Below, piece by piece: positions 35,727 to 47,893 of a stretch of 64,000 nucleotides of DNA. The notes below the pieces were generated by a model. That model was given only the letters and a program-made list of their open reading frames with translations. It was not told the DNA's origin and did not search any database. The stretch is from positions 14,729,001 to 14,793,000 of the forward strand of contig NC_092561.1 in the NCBI RefSeq assembly GCF_037975245.1, written 5' to 3'. Position 1 is the first letter of the stretch. Each line of letters begins with the position of its first letter. This stretch comes from Apostichopus japonicus. Lineage: Eukaryota > Echinodermata > Holothuroidea > Aspidochirotida > Stichopodidae. A program made the translations under genes and the position numbers.

Positions 35727-36565
35727 CATGGGCGGCGATCCTGGGGGGGGAAGGGGGATATATCCCCCCATGAAAATGGGTGGAGGGGATGTAATACACC
35801 ATATCCCCCCCCCCCCACCAAATGCCAGGGATAAGAATATTTTCATGCCTACATTTATGCATCATCGTGAATGTACGGCTCTTTTTAGCTTCATTTCTCG
35901 CCTACCATAAACGCAGTGCGATCTTTTCAAATAAAGCGCTTTATATAGCAAGTATATTTGACTGTAGGCTTCATTGGCCCTATAACAACAAAATGTTTTA
36001 TTGGGCCCACGGTATTGATAAAGTACATATATGCACCCTCATAGTATTCATAGGCCATATAGTAGGCCTACACACGTACCTGTTCCCTCGAACAGCTGAG
36101 AATCTCATGTTACCAGGCTAATGCTTAATACACGTTTCACCTGGATGCCCTAGCAATCGGTACCTAGGAATGTAACTATGTGTAATTGTGTATTGCATGT
36201 GTATAGGCCTATAATAGCCTGCATGAGGCCATTTTCTTCATCGAATAATATAAAAGAGCTCTCGAACATTCTAACGTAGCGCCTGAAACAATATTGACAG
36301 GGGCAATTTTCCCAAAATAACACTCGAAATTAAAAAAAAAAGTATTTTGGATCCTGATTATGAGATATTGCGGACATGATATCCCTATTTTAAAGTTGGG
36401 TATATGCCGCTTGGAAACCTGGGGAAGTGCCGTTTCCGGCCATCTAGAGGGTTTGTAAATCCCAAAATTTTCTTGTACGCTTCGCGCCAACTCATGGTGG
36501 CGCTACGCTTAGATAGTCAACAAGGTCATATCCCCCCCACTCGGAAGTACGGATCGCCGCCCATG
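35727..36565 (+). mobile_element. hAT-like nonautonomous element, 839 bp
   Basis: The ends are CATGGGCGGCGATCC and its exact inverse. The flanks TTTATAAC (35719-35726) and TTCATAAC (36566-36573) match at 7 of 8 bases, consistent with an aged 8-bp duplication. G- and C-runs lie just inside the left end. A hairpin module sits at 36418-36517. No transposase frame. Confidence 0.75.
36418..36517 (+). repeat. Hairpin module, copy 7
   Basis: A complete module (GGGGAAGTGCCGTTTCCGGC to CTTAGATAGT) whose right edge is 48 bp inside the right terminus of the 35727-36565 element. Confidence 0.85.
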
Positions 36566-36920
36566 TTCATAACTAGTGAAGGTCGGTTGCAGTTGATTCA
36601 ACCACCTCGTTTTCCCCTCAAGAATAGGAATATTGTGTTTAGGTAATTAATCAGCAGAGGTATGTATCTTTAAACAGGTTAAGTTATTAGCAGTTTACAC
36701 AATCGAAGGTGATCCTGACTAAGAGACAACAAGTTTTTAAGGCGAAATGAATACCTGACATGTGATTTAGTTAGCCTTGAACTTGACTCAATGACTAATA
36801 ACAATCACAGTGGGAGCCTCCTCCTACTCCGTGGAAACCATCTATCAACCTTCTCTTGCTTCAAACTCTGTCACAAAGAGTTTGCATGTTAAATTGCTAG
36901 ATTTATCGGTCAACGAAAGC

Positions 36921-37083
<163 letters not shown>

Positions 37084-37340
37084 GCAAATATTTATAGAGC
37101 GCTTTATGCAAAGGCCTCAAAGCGCTTAAAACACGTACACAAATATGCAAGACAAATCACTGTAAATTTTGTAAAAAATGTGTTTTTAAAGAGACGCTTA
37201 AAACAGTTAACCGATGGTGCATTGCGAATTGGAGATGGTAGATTGTTCCAGAGATGAGGTGCAGCAGAGATGAAGGCTCTTTCTCCATAAAACTTTGTGT
37301 TTGGGGTATGGCTGGTGGCAAGAAGACACTTTGTAGACAT
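37084..37340 (-). pseudogene. 3' end of an L2/CR1-type LINE (reverse transcriptase C-terminus)
   Basis: The 78-residue frame at 37340-37104 contains YGERAFISAAPHLWNNLPSP followed by IRNAPSVNCFKRLFKNTFF. This is the conserved C-terminal motif of CR1/L2-group LINE polyproteins (G.RaF..aaP.LWN.LP..IR...s...FK..LK..LF). The frame is closed by a stop two codons upstream of its ATG, so nearly all the element is lost by 5' truncation. Downstream lies CAAAGCGCTTTGAGG-like noncoding 3' sequence and the (ATT)n tail. Confidence 0.85.
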
Positions 37341-37384
37341 ATGAAACTATACTCTTGGTAATGTATTAATATATACAATTATGA

Positions 37385-39900
37385 TACATTATAGTTGTAA
37401 GTACAGATCTTCTGCAGTCATCGTTCTCTTGATATTAGTCGAATTATGATGATTTTCCAAGAGTGCAAATATCCAGCTCCGAGAGCAATGGCGTTCTAAA
37501 GCGCTTCAAGCAATTTTAATTCTCATAATGATGTTGCATTTCCGATATACGAGCACACAAATTGTGGGGAAAATAAATAGATAAACGGCAACACTTCGTT
37601 CTAGTTTACCGCGAGACACGATGCAGATACTAGAATAGCATGGATATTGCATGGATATTGCACGAAAATGACCCATAGGGAATTCCAATGACTATAATTA
37701 TTTTCATGGAGTTTTGAGGTCATTGTGTAAGAGGAAATCGCTTTTAATTATGCAATTATAGACCGTAAGGAACTATTTATATCATGAAACTGTTTGTGAC
37801 TGAAATTGATGTATAAGTATAAAAAAAACTAGGCATGATTATTTTGTGTCATTGCTCTCCAAAGTACCGTTTAATTCAAAGATGTGAAGTACAATGACAT
37901 CAAATGTATGCGTGCGGCAGATTTTACCTAAAAAGTACATTGATAAAAAAATATTTTCGAGGAAAAAACTGTGAATGATAAGAACAGATAAGTGGTATAC
38001 ATTATAAAGGGAAGCATTAGAACAAGACTCGTTCGGCTGGAAATATAAGTTATTGTCGTCACAGACATATAGTTTTTCATGAGCCTATTGCTAAGGGAGT
38101 CTATCGCCAAACAACGCCCAACTCACCAAACGTCCTCGCCCAAAGTTACTGTTGACAGAACCTTACAGGATGTAAAAACTGTAAATCTTCATAACTGGAC
38201 GTTTTTGTTTCTTCTTATTGTCGTGCCGACTGTAAATTAATATGTGTACTGTTTCTATTTCATATGAAGTTGAGAATTGTTTTCCAACAAATCAATATTT
38301 TCTATAAACAGGATAAACATTGACTGGAAAAAATGGTACAGTTGAGGGGAACGATAACCATGTAATCACGGCCAAGCGAAAGACGCATAATTTTAATGCA
38401 ACTGATTTCCCATAGTATTCGATACCGTTAAAATCCCCATAAGAGCACAGTTCAATATGTAATGCAAGCAATGATGGAATAACAAAGAAACGTAAACATT
38501 CCTTAAACAGCTGATTTATAAAAGTGTGGAGCCAATCCACTTGTCCAATTTCTTCGAATCTTGAGATTTGGTATCTGTAAGTTTGATCTCGTGCGTTAAA
38601 TTGCATAGCATATATCAAATGCGCAATTATGAGCGCGTCATTGCATCTTAATGTATAGATTCGCATGGGTTGACTTGAAAGCTAAACGCACGCCGTTTGC
38701 CTGATGAAAATATTGCACTTCCAATCAATGACAATATCAAGGTCCTGCGTGAAGAAATACTGCTGTCAAAATCTTTCACATTTTCATTTCATATTAGCCT
38801 GGAGTCATTGGAAATTTCATGAAAGCTAGTTATCCACGACAGAAACATCGATTGATAAGACGAAAAAAAATGTCTACAGCTGAGACATACAAAGTTACAA
38901 ATATTCTCCGTAACAATCAAATCAAACGTCAAGTTTGTTACTGGAAACTTACTTTGTATCGACTTCAGTGTTAACCGGCTTAGACGACCAGAGTTAATCT
39001 CGAAATCCCAAAAATAATTAAGCGAATTAGCTCTGTCTGGAATTTCCATTACAGTGTTCCGCTTTGCATCCGTTTTGGATAGGTTAAAAACATCAGATAG
39101 ATAACTTCCAACTTTCTGACAAAATACAAAAAAAAAATCTTGAATTTTTTTCCATGCATGATGGATAAAGTTATAATAGGGGCAAAAATGCTATATTCAT
39201 TCGTAATGATATCGGACGTTTCAAAAAGGAATAAAAAAATGTGAAATTCATCCACAAGATTAAATTTCAAGGCTAAACTCATATGAACTATCGTATTTAA
39301 GACTCAGCTTATAGAGAAATCGCATTCTCTATATAGCTACGGTAAGAAATCTTAAACAATAATTTATCCAGATGATGAAGTAGGCCTATAGGTGGCTAGA
39401 TGGTTGTTTATGCATGTCACACGTCTCAAGCAGTTATCCGTAACGTGAGTTGTCTCACTTGACACGGTTCAGCAGAAAATCACCAACACGTGACTAGCCT
39501 CCTTAGAGATTTCAGGTCGACAACCGGACCTGATAGTTATACCTCTCTTTCGCATCGACACATTGGCATGTAGACAGTATCGCGAAATTAAATTCTCACG
39601 TGAGCAGCAAGACGAATTGCTTCTTCAAGCTGCGCTGGTAATTAGGTGGCTATTACGGCAGGCAAAATAGCAACTGCACGTGATAGTTGAACAATTTTAA
39701 TTCAAACTCCTATCTCAAGGCCTTGCACCTGACTCTAGATCTTGTTAAAATTGGACGTAACCTACTGTTACTTGCTAAGCTTCCCTTCATTCAAGCGAGA
39801 TGTAAAACTCGGGGCGTTGCGTTGTTATCATAGAAGATGCCCCCTAAAAAGTTGAATCACCCGGTAAAATCTTGTTGGTGGCTTATCCCTTCAAGTGTGA
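37385..39900. other. Gene-free stretch
   Basis: No gene or repeat supported. The 124-codon minus-strand frame at 38292-38666 has no recognisable domain, no splice context and ordinary AT-rich composition, and is most likely chance. Confidence 0.5.
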
Positions 39901-39904
39901 TGGA

Positions 39905-39953
39905 ATATATATCTATATCTATATATATCTATATATATAAATATATATATATG

Positions 39954-39994
<41 letters not shown>

Positions 39995-40014
39995 GCATAT
40001 ATATATATATATAC
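39905..40014. repeat. (TA)n microsatellite, about 110 bp
   Basis: TA repeats with occasional CTA, TGTA and AAATA interruptions, starting at GGAATATATATC and ending ATATACTATC. Confidence 0.9.
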
Positions 40015-40959
40015 TATCTAGCAATATCTAGCGATATCTAAAGATGAAAATCCCAAGATCTTCACTAAACTGAAGGCAGATAGAGAATCGAAGCCTTCAG
40101 TGTGTAATGAACTTGAAACTGTGCGTCTTTCGAAATGAAAATAATGTGGGGCAAAGTAGCGTAACTCATATGGCCTCGGACCGTGCTGAGCAGGTGGCCC
40201 CGACCAAAAGGGGCCCCCGCTAAACTAATGCACAGACAAATGGTACCTCTTTGGATGGGGGGGGGGACCGGTTTTACTTGGAAAGAAAAACTCATGCAAA
40301 GACTGAACAAGACAATATACATATTTTCACATGATACGGAATACGGACATCATGATCATGGGCTCATTGGGTATTAATGTCTGTATCGAGCTAGTTGTGT
40401 TATTTATTATTATAATCGAAAACGAAGAGTATAATTTAAAACCCAATTCCAGCCAATGTTGTACTGAGTACAACATCGGGACATATGATTTATTGAAAAA
40501 TTCTTAAACAATAACCCAACACCCAACAGACTTGAAACTGCGTTCATTTGAAAAAGAAGGCAGGGCTTTTATATAATGTAATAATAACATGTAAGAATAA
40601 AGATGCCGTTGGTGTATCTGGTAAGTAAAAAAGCAGAGGAAATTAGGTTAAGATGGAGATAAAGTTTCAGCCGAAATTAGGCCTATTCTAAGGTTTGATT
40701 ACTGTTTTTGTACAGTAATCTCCATTATACTCCATACAGTAGGAGAGGGGGGGGGGGCACTTGCACTTGCCCACTCCCCCCTGGAAAATCCACAATTTAA
40801 GAAAAAGTTAAGCATTTGACATTTCAATGATTTCCTCCAACCAACAGTTCTCTAGTTATGTTTATTGCATACGGACCCATAATGCATTACTGAAATTATT
40901 GGAAATCAAAATCCTAAGACATGAGTTCTCAAAATGACCGATGTGAAAATGCAACTTGA
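40015..40959. other. Gene-free stretch with G- and C-runs
   Basis: GC-rich islands near 40170-40275 (including GGGGGGGGGACCGG) and 40740-40790 look like fragments of G/C-run-bearing transposons, but I could not match terminal repeats. No coding signal. Confidence 0.4.
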
Positions 40960-41055
40960 ACGGGAAGTGTCTTTTCCGACGATCTAGGAGTATTTTTTGG
41001 CCAAAAAATCGTCGTAGGCTCCGCGCCAACCGCCGTGGCGCTCCGCTTAGATAGT
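40960..41055 (+). repeat. Hairpin module, copy 8
   Basis: A complete but more diverged module (GGGAAGTGTCTTTTCC to CTTAGATAGT). Its right edge is 76 bp from the transposon end at 41131. Confidence 0.8.
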
Positions 41056-41194
41056 ATCAAGTAGTGTGTTACACCTTTATGACATACTACTGATCCCTCC
41101 CCCCTTGTAAAAATTTCTGCGGACGCCCTTGCTTGGACCTCCTGATAGGGGTCCCATTGGGCCAGGAGCCCCCAGGCTCATCCTTACGCCACTG
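41056..41194 (-). mobile_element. Two stacked TIR-element ends
   Basis: Read on the minus strand, CAGTGGCGTAAGGATGAGCC starts at 41194 and CAAGGGCGTCCGCAGAAATT starts at 41131. Both look like hAT-type termini, the second apparently inserted in or fused to the first. Their left partners were not found upstream of 40740, so element lengths are unknown. Confidence 0.5.
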
Positions 41195-42449
41195 GTGGAA
41201 CTGGTGCGAACAAAACATCCACGATGTTTATCAATCGAGTAAAAGATGGCGCTGATGAGTGTTAAGCAAAACGTTCGACTGAAAATAAATATGAATGTGA
41301 CACAACAGGAAAAAAATGACGCCAAGAGGGGAAAAAAATTATACTTTGATTAGTTGTGGTAACGTTTGCAAACTCGGTACGACGATTAATCAAATTTAAA
41401 AAGAAATCGTTCATTTGGAATGTTTTAACGGGATCATAAATTAAAAGGGTTATCCGGTATATTTATTCCTCAGAGACAATTGATATGTCATATTATGATG
41501 TGTGATGTATGATATGGTGTGTATAAGCCAAAGACAGATCGCATCCTTGTAGAGGTAAGACTCGAGAATAGGTCCCAATGCAATTGAGAGTACAGAATCA
41601 GATGTGGTACTGAAAATGAGAATTCGTGTAACTTTTAGAACAGGAACAGATGCCACGTAGGACAAATAGTCACACCCATCACATAATCATATGCGGAAAT
41701 ACCTCTATACGAAGACAGATTATTCATATATCGTACTTCGTTTCGTTTAAGGCAAAATGTCATCTATATAGTGCTCTCCACGAAAGTGAGATCTCTTGAC
41801 ACCTTTTGCTCAACGGAATGACTGACACGTCACACCGTTCAAATATATATCACTGTCAGTTATTTCTTGTATTGCTTCTTGAGTAATACAAATAACATCA
41901 ACGTTTTGTCATGTAGTATATGTATACTCTCTTGTATCTGGTTATTATACTACCGATGGTAGATGATGTAAATATTGATTAAACTTGATACATGCTCATC
42001 CACATCTACATCTATATCCATATCTACGTCTAAGAGAGAAGAAGGTTGAAACGTTAAGAACATCTTCCGTTATGACATTAAAGGTAGTCAGTATAGGCCC
42101 CAAATTATAGCACTCTTTAATATTCAAAAAGTACTCCTGGAGGTCTTTAATCTCCAAATTTTTCTCACACAATTTTAAGGAACACACAAGGTGACTGAAT
42201 GTCTAAGTGAGTCAAAATTCCTCAAAGGTTGTAATAAACACAGCTCAAGTAGTTTGAACAAAGGTGACCATGTTTGATTACATAGCACATTTGGGGCCAA
42301 TACAGCATACATTTAAAGACCCTCAACTGTGCCCAACAAAGAATATTTTGAAAAAAAATTGGAGAACGTATTCGCCAGTATAAGCTAACAATACACATAA
42401 GAAGGCGAAACAGCATCATCGTTAGGAATAACGTGCTAACAGCGCTATG
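41195..42449. other. Gene-free stretch
   Basis: No gene, RNA or repeat supported. Confidence 0.45.
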
Positions 42450-42971
42450 AAAATGAGTGGAAACAACTGCAATTACAACCATGACAACAGCAACAACGAG
42501 AATAATAATACAGACCATCAATCGTAACAGGATAAACCAGACAGACAACATACGCCACGTGAGTTTGCAGCAGGAAATCAAAATCAGCAAAAATACTTGT
42601 ACTACAGCAATAACAACAGAAATAACGACTGGAACATTAGTAATAGTAATAGAAAACAGCACCAAGAACAGCAAAACCAGCGATGATTGTAAGAAGTACA
42701 TTAAAAATAACAGGAATAACAACTGGAACATCAGTAACAATACTAGAAACAGCAACAAGAACAGCAATATCAGACAAACCAACGAGCACAACACCAACCA
42801 CCGCAAAACAAACGCAATGACAACCTGCAAAATACAACCGCATTGCCAACAGCGAGAAAATATGACTTCAGGGAGAGATGAATCAACAAGAGCGACACCG
42901 TCTACATGACGCAACTCCAACAATAACACAACAATAACAATAACAGCAAAACCAGCAACAAGTTGTAATAA

Positions 42972-43355
42972 CAGGGGCGTCGGAGCCGGTACGGCAGGTC
43001 CGGCGAACGCCGGATCAATATTCACAGCGCAAAAAAAAAAGAAGAAAAAAAGTGGGACTAAGAAAAAATGGCAAAAAATAATCTGCGAGGTATATTTTTC
43101 AATAATTTTCAATAATGATGACGGCAAGTAGGCTAAATGTGACTACTCTGGCATGGCAGGGGTCTTTTTCTCAAGCTCGGGAAGTGCCATTTCCTGCAAT
43201 CTGGGAGGCATTTTTCAAAATTTTCTCCATTACGCTACGCGCCAACCACGGTGGCGCGTAGCGTAGTTTGACCTACCAAACGTCCCCCCTACAATTATGA
43301 TAGACGGCCACACTCTGTTCTGCCGTACCAATCCCAAATAGCTTCCGACGCCCCT
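42972..43355 (+). mobile_element. TIR MITE of 384 bp, inserted in the CAA-rich tract
   Basis: The left end reads CAGGGGCGTCGGAGCCGGTA then CGGCAG; the right end read inward is TAGGGGCGTCGGAAGC followed, after a short gap, by GGTACGGCAG. The pairing extends over more than 30 bp with gaps. No clear target-site duplication, perhaps because the flanks are low-complexity. A hairpin module lies near its right end. Confidence 0.75.
43177..43270 (+). repeat. Hairpin module, copy 9, with extended perfect stem
   Basis: The hairpin here is TACGCTACGCGCCA, loop ACCACGG, then TGGCGCGTAGCGTA (43231-43265): fourteen uninterrupted base pairs. Other copies pair only over the inner GCGCC/GGCGC and ACC/GGT. 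The module ends 85 bp inside the right terminus of its element. Confidence 0.85.
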
Positions 43356-43510
43356 AAACAAGGAAACATAAATAACAGCAACAAAATCAATTACAATAAC
43401 TTGACAACTGGTAGGCTATCTCAGTAACATAGCAACAAGAAAAAGCAACAGTATAAAAATAATAAGACCGACAACAGTATCAAGAGCAAAACAGAAACAA
43501 GGAGAGCCTC

Positions 43511-45540
43511 TTAAACGGCAAAACACGAGGAGACATCGATGCATCGCCACGCCATGATATCTAAACAATGACTGATGTTGCATTAATACAAGGAAACTTC
43601 GACAAATACCAGCAGCCCTCTAGCAGCAATGTCGAATAAATTCCCGGGTTACAAGTTAACAGAATCATCGGTAAAATGTAAAATGTGAACGTTTTCTGAC
43701 AGAATCATATCATTTTAGGATTCAGTATTGTCTAAAAACAGCCTGAATAAAATATTACATTTCATGTTACTTTAAAAGTAACAAACATGATGTAGTATTA
43801 TATATATATATATTTAAAGTATAAATATATATTTATATATATATTATTATTAATATGTTGTTAAGAATATGTTAAATTGGTTCACAGTAAAGAAGTTAGT
43901 TGAACATGTTGTGTTCAGGGAACAACAAATGGGTGAAATATATTTTTAGGAAATTGTCTTAAATGTTTAATTGATTTCGTTGTAAATTCCTATGCCCCTT
44001 TCCACGATGTCTTACTTAAGGCAAGAACACCCTTTAAGCCCCTTTACACAGATTATTCGGGTTGCTGTCGGGTAATAAAAGGGAAATTCCATGGGATTCA
44101 CGCGGTTGTAAAGAAAGAAAAAATAAAGATAAAAAATGTTCGACGAAAACTTAAAGTTATAGGTCCTGCATTTCCATAACGACTGGCCAGTTGAACGACT
44201 AGCAAGGATAGCCTTGATGACTGATCTCGGTTTCATTAAGTATGTAAGCGTATAATTCGAATTGCACCGAAAATGTCAAAAATTATTGTAGGAAAATTTA
44301 CAGCGAGCAAATTTGGTTGCTTCTCGATGTTTAACAAGTTTTTTGTTTTGTCACTTAGGGGACTAAACACACCAAACACATAGTCAAATAATATATGTGG
44401 CTTAGAAGCTCACGGAATAGAATCAAAGGGGGTAACAATAATTGAGAGGAAGTGTAAACTAGAATCAAGATAGTTATCTTGCCAGCTATGTATAAGTCGT
44501 CATGAAATGATTTAAGAGAAACAAAACACATGATGCATTTCTTTAAGCTGAGTGGAAAATGTCATCTTCTTGAGGGTGTAATTTCACAAAATGTTTTATT
44601 CAAATAATTCAGCTGAATTGTAACATATATATTGTGCAAACTTGCCCTTGGGTCTCATAGATATGTGTAAATGTTGAAAAAGGTTGGCTACATTTGCATT
44701 CGACTGTCTTCATATCGTCAAAATTCAGAAATGTTAGGGAAGAATAAATATCGATAATTTCCGTGCATATTATTCAAAAATGCAACTGATCAAGTAAAAG
44801 CAACTGATCAAGTTTAATTGGGTCAACACTTGTACCCGACCTAGTCCAGTATGTTATCCAAAAAGCAGCTCAAGAATATAAATGATTACATTATGCATGA
44901 TTAAGATTAACATACGAGAGGTTTTATCATCATGTGAATCTAACTGAACGAACAATATATAACATTGATTCCATGATTACGATCCTTTCTCTCAATATTA
45001 ATCGAATGCAAATACATTTTAAAGCTAATACAGGTTAATCTAATATTATTGTCTACTTTCTTCTGTATGGGGCCTATTTGTAAATGACAATTCAAGTTAA
45101 GCTACTCATCGATATGATTGTCATGATATAATGTCAAATACCGCCAAGAAAGATATCACAATCAATTAAATGATTTACTTTTACAATATTTTTTTTTCAG
45201 TTTTGAATAAGCATGTAATGAAGCCACAAACCTACTTTCGAAGACTATTGAAAGTGTTTAATCATTTACTCACATATTCCAAACTTGTATAAGTAAATGA
45301 ATAATGGAAAACAGTATACATAAATGAATAATGGAAAACAGATTGGAAAAAAGTTTCCATAATTCATTTATTTATGTAATCACACATAAAACTTCTCATG
45401 AAATCCGTTCCCTGCCGCCTTCTGGATTGTATCGAATGAATCTTCGTGATCCCTGGTTTCACGGTATGTAATTGACCGTGGCTTTTTACTGGCGCCTCCG
45501 TCAAAGAAATGGCTATATAGTGATCACCACCAACAATAAT
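43511..45540. other. Gene-free AT-rich stretch
   Basis: A short (TA)n lies near 43800-43845. A direct repeat ATAAATGAATAATGGAAAAC occurs near 45295 and 45320. No gene supported. Confidence 0.45.
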
Positions 45541-45613
45541 GGCTGGATAGCTCAGTTGGTAGAGCGCTAGGAATGTAATCCAGAGGTCACTAGTTCGAAT
45601 CCCGCTCTAGCCA
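45541..45613 (+). tRNA. tRNA-Thr(UGU)-like sequence, probable pseudogene
   Basis: The 73 nt fold to standard tRNA numbering. The acceptor stem GGCTGGA/TCTAGCC pairs fully with one G-U; the D stem GCTC/GAGC is perfect; the A box TAGCTCAGTTGG is exact. The anticodon at 34-36 is TGT (threonine). Defects: position 33 is A, not the near-universal T; the anticodon stem has one mismatch; the T stem ACTAG/CCCGC pairs at only two of five positions. A T-run follows at 45620-45624. It may be a tRNA pseudogene or the head of a SINE with no recognisable body. Confidence 0.6.
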
Positions 45614-45991
45614 TACATTTCTTTTCCCTTTCCATATTCTAAACTTTGATACTTGATGAAACTGTCTACAAAGTTTTCTATAAGTTTAACGATTGTTTCA
45701 ACTAACGTTGAAAAGAGAGAGAAGGTCAACGCAGAAAGGAATGAAGTGACAGGGTAACTTCACAAGACTTTCTTGAGAGTCTCTAATCAGCTCACAAAAC
45801 TTACTCAGATACACATTATTTTATTCATGTCATTTATTTTTGTAAACTCTTCAGATATTTGATGCTATTATCATTGATCATGTATATCAATGAAATACTT
45901 TAATAGGTTTACTAGTTATTTTCTTTCTATTATATACCTTAGTTAGTTATTTCAAGTTACTTAATTAAGTGCAATAATATCATTAAGTGTC

Positions 45992-46277
45992 GTAGCTTTG
46001 GCCGAGTGGATAAAGGCGATGGCATTTGAAGCCACGAGGCTTAGCAATCGGGAGGTAAGGAGTTCGAGTCACGTCCGGGTCGGAGTAAGGTGGGTTTTCA
46101 TCCAAAAGCAATCTACGGTTTTCCCATCTGAAATGACTTTCTAAATTGCAGAATGATTCCAAATTTGTGAGTTAAAATGTTGAATTGGAAGCCACCTGAC
46201 GTGAAAGTTGTAATCCATAAGCCCTTGCTGGCTTTCTCCCACAATCATGGTCGCTTATGAGCATCCTAAAAGTAACT
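45992..46277 (+). mobile_element. tRNA-Ser-derived SINE, copy 1
   Basis: The head reads GTAGCTTTGGCCGAGTGGAT, with an exact pol III A box TGGCCGAGTGG, a long variable arm and a degenerate B box AGTTCGAGTCA, as in class II (Ser-type) tRNAs. The body runs GGTGGGTTTTCATCCA, CAATCTACGGTTTTCCCATC, TGAAATGACTTTCTAAA, CCAAATTTG.GAGTTAAAAT, then GGTCGCTTATGAGC and a short A-rich end. A second copy is inverted at 47610-47893. Confidence 0.85.
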
Positions 46278-47609
46278 ACCTATTATTATCATACCGTGAC
46301 GCTATTAGATTTTTTTTCTGTAACTGCTTCAACTGCCGCGTTCTCTGTTTACAAGGAAGAACGAACTCTTCATTTGTATGCATGAGAAAGAGGCTTACAT
46401 ATGCATGTATACTAAACAATACATGTAAAGGGAAATAAGTGTAACCTTTTTTCGGATGTTGACCAAAACATTGAAAAGAAACAATGAATAATTAAACATT
46501 TTTAAGAGAAATAATTCGTTTTACTTGAGGCATATAAAATTAATAGGTCTACATGATTGCCACTTTGGACAATAATCTTGTTTCATTCCCAAACAATTCC
46601 GTTTCTCAAAGTTACATGAAAGAGTTGACAACTGCCATCAAACTAAGTTACTCCCGGAGTATTTGATAATTAGTGTTTCGTTTTGTTTGGTAGAGTGTTT
46701 TGCCCTACGGGTATCACCTTGCTATATGCTGGTAAACTAGAGCAATGAATTCATTCCGGCGTGCTCTCCTTTCTGTTTCCCTGTTCTCAATTAAAACTAC
46801 GGTTCTTTTTTTTTTCTCCAGTTGAACTTTATTTTCAGAGACTGGATTAATCTGTCAGTAAAAAAAAAGAAAAAAAAAGAGAAAAATGACAGGAACAAAG
46901 CAATACTTGTTGTTCTGTCCAAATTACTTACGCGGGGCTAACGTATGTATGGCATTTAAGTTCTTGTTTACTTAACCTCGGATGGAGTAATTCCATATTG
47001 ATACGAATTATCGTGCTATTTAAAATAGCACAGAAAGTTGATGAATGCGACAAGTAGAATATTAAAGATACACTCTGGTCTAAAGTATAAATAAAGCATT
47101 TAGGAAGTATACCTTAATTTATTTGAGTTCAAACATTGAAATTATGAAGAAACATTGCAGAAAGTTATATTGTTCATCACTACTTAAGAAAAAAAAATCA
47201 TCTAAATATCTACTTAAAACAGCAAACATTGACAATACTACCCTGAAGTGAACTACCGGCTCCTAAATAAGATTTTAGGTCATTTTGTGCAAAAATTAAT
47301 CCAAAATGTGAATGATACATGCTCAACGGCAACACTAGTGATTTTACGCGATTGTTACACAAGCAGAGAAACGATGACGTTGAAAATATTTTTGAGATAC
47401 TTTTACAAATTTTATTCATAAACAGAATTGACTTAATTGACATATTCAATGAGAAATTTAGTGATCAAACCGACAGAAGCATGATATGACATTTGGTATT
47501 AAACGTATACAGAACATTTGAGTTTGTTTTTTTGGCTTTAACATCTTCGAATATGTTATTATGGGATACGTTATTTGGAATCTTACTCATAATAATACTA
47601 TTAATCAGT
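46278..47609. other. Gene-free stretch between inverted SINE copies
   Basis: AT-rich, with T-runs and A-runs near 46805-46890. No gene supported. Confidence 0.45.
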
Positions 47610-47893
47610 TATTTTTTACGACGCTCAAGCGACCACAAATGTGGGAAAACCCCGCAAGGGTTTATATATTACAACGTACACGTCGGTCGGCTCCTGATTC
47701 AACATTTTAACTCAAATTTGGAATCTTTCTCAATTTTAGAAAGTCATTTCAGATGGGAAAAACCGTAGATTGCTCTTGGATGAAAAACCCACCTCACTAT
47801 GACCCGGCTAAGTATCGCACCCGGAACCTCCGGCCCGATTGCTAACCCTCATTGCTTCAAATGCCACCGCCTTTATCCACTCGGCCACAGCAC
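47610..47893 (-). mobile_element. tRNA-Ser-derived SINE, copy 2
   Basis: Minus strand. The head GGTGCTGTGGCCGAGTGGAT keeps the A box; the body is collinear with copy 1 (GGTGGGTTTTTCATCCAAGA, CAATCTACGGTTTTTCCCAT, GTGGTCGCTTGAGCGTCG, then TAAAAAATAACT). Small indels separate the copies, so this is an older family and not a recent duplication. Plus-strand frames at 47493-47768 and 47839-48099 cross it and are not genes. Confidence 0.85.

Larger units (their letters stand above)
42450..43510 (+). repeat. CAA/AAC-rich low-complexity tract, split by a MITE
   Basis: A degenerate run of AAC, ACA and AAT triplets (words like AACAGCAACAA and AATAACAAC) from about 42450 to 42971, resuming at 43356-43510. 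A 301-codon frame on the minus strand and a 150-codon frame on the plus strand are both products of this composition: V/L/I-rich and T/N-rich without domain structure. Confidence 0.7.

Noticed and set aside
38292-38666. 124-codon minus-strand frame as a gene
   Set aside because: No recognisable domain, no plausible splice sites seen, and a frame of this length is not surprising in 64 kb.
42222-43127. 301-codon minus-strand frame rich in V, L and I
   Set aside because: It is a by-product of the CAA/AAC low-complexity tract and runs into the MITE at 42972. It has no domain and no regular membrane pattern beyond composition.
45992-46080. Functional tRNA-Ser gene
   Set aside because: The T arm and anticodon loop are degenerate and the sequence continues into a SINE body shared with 47610-47893.
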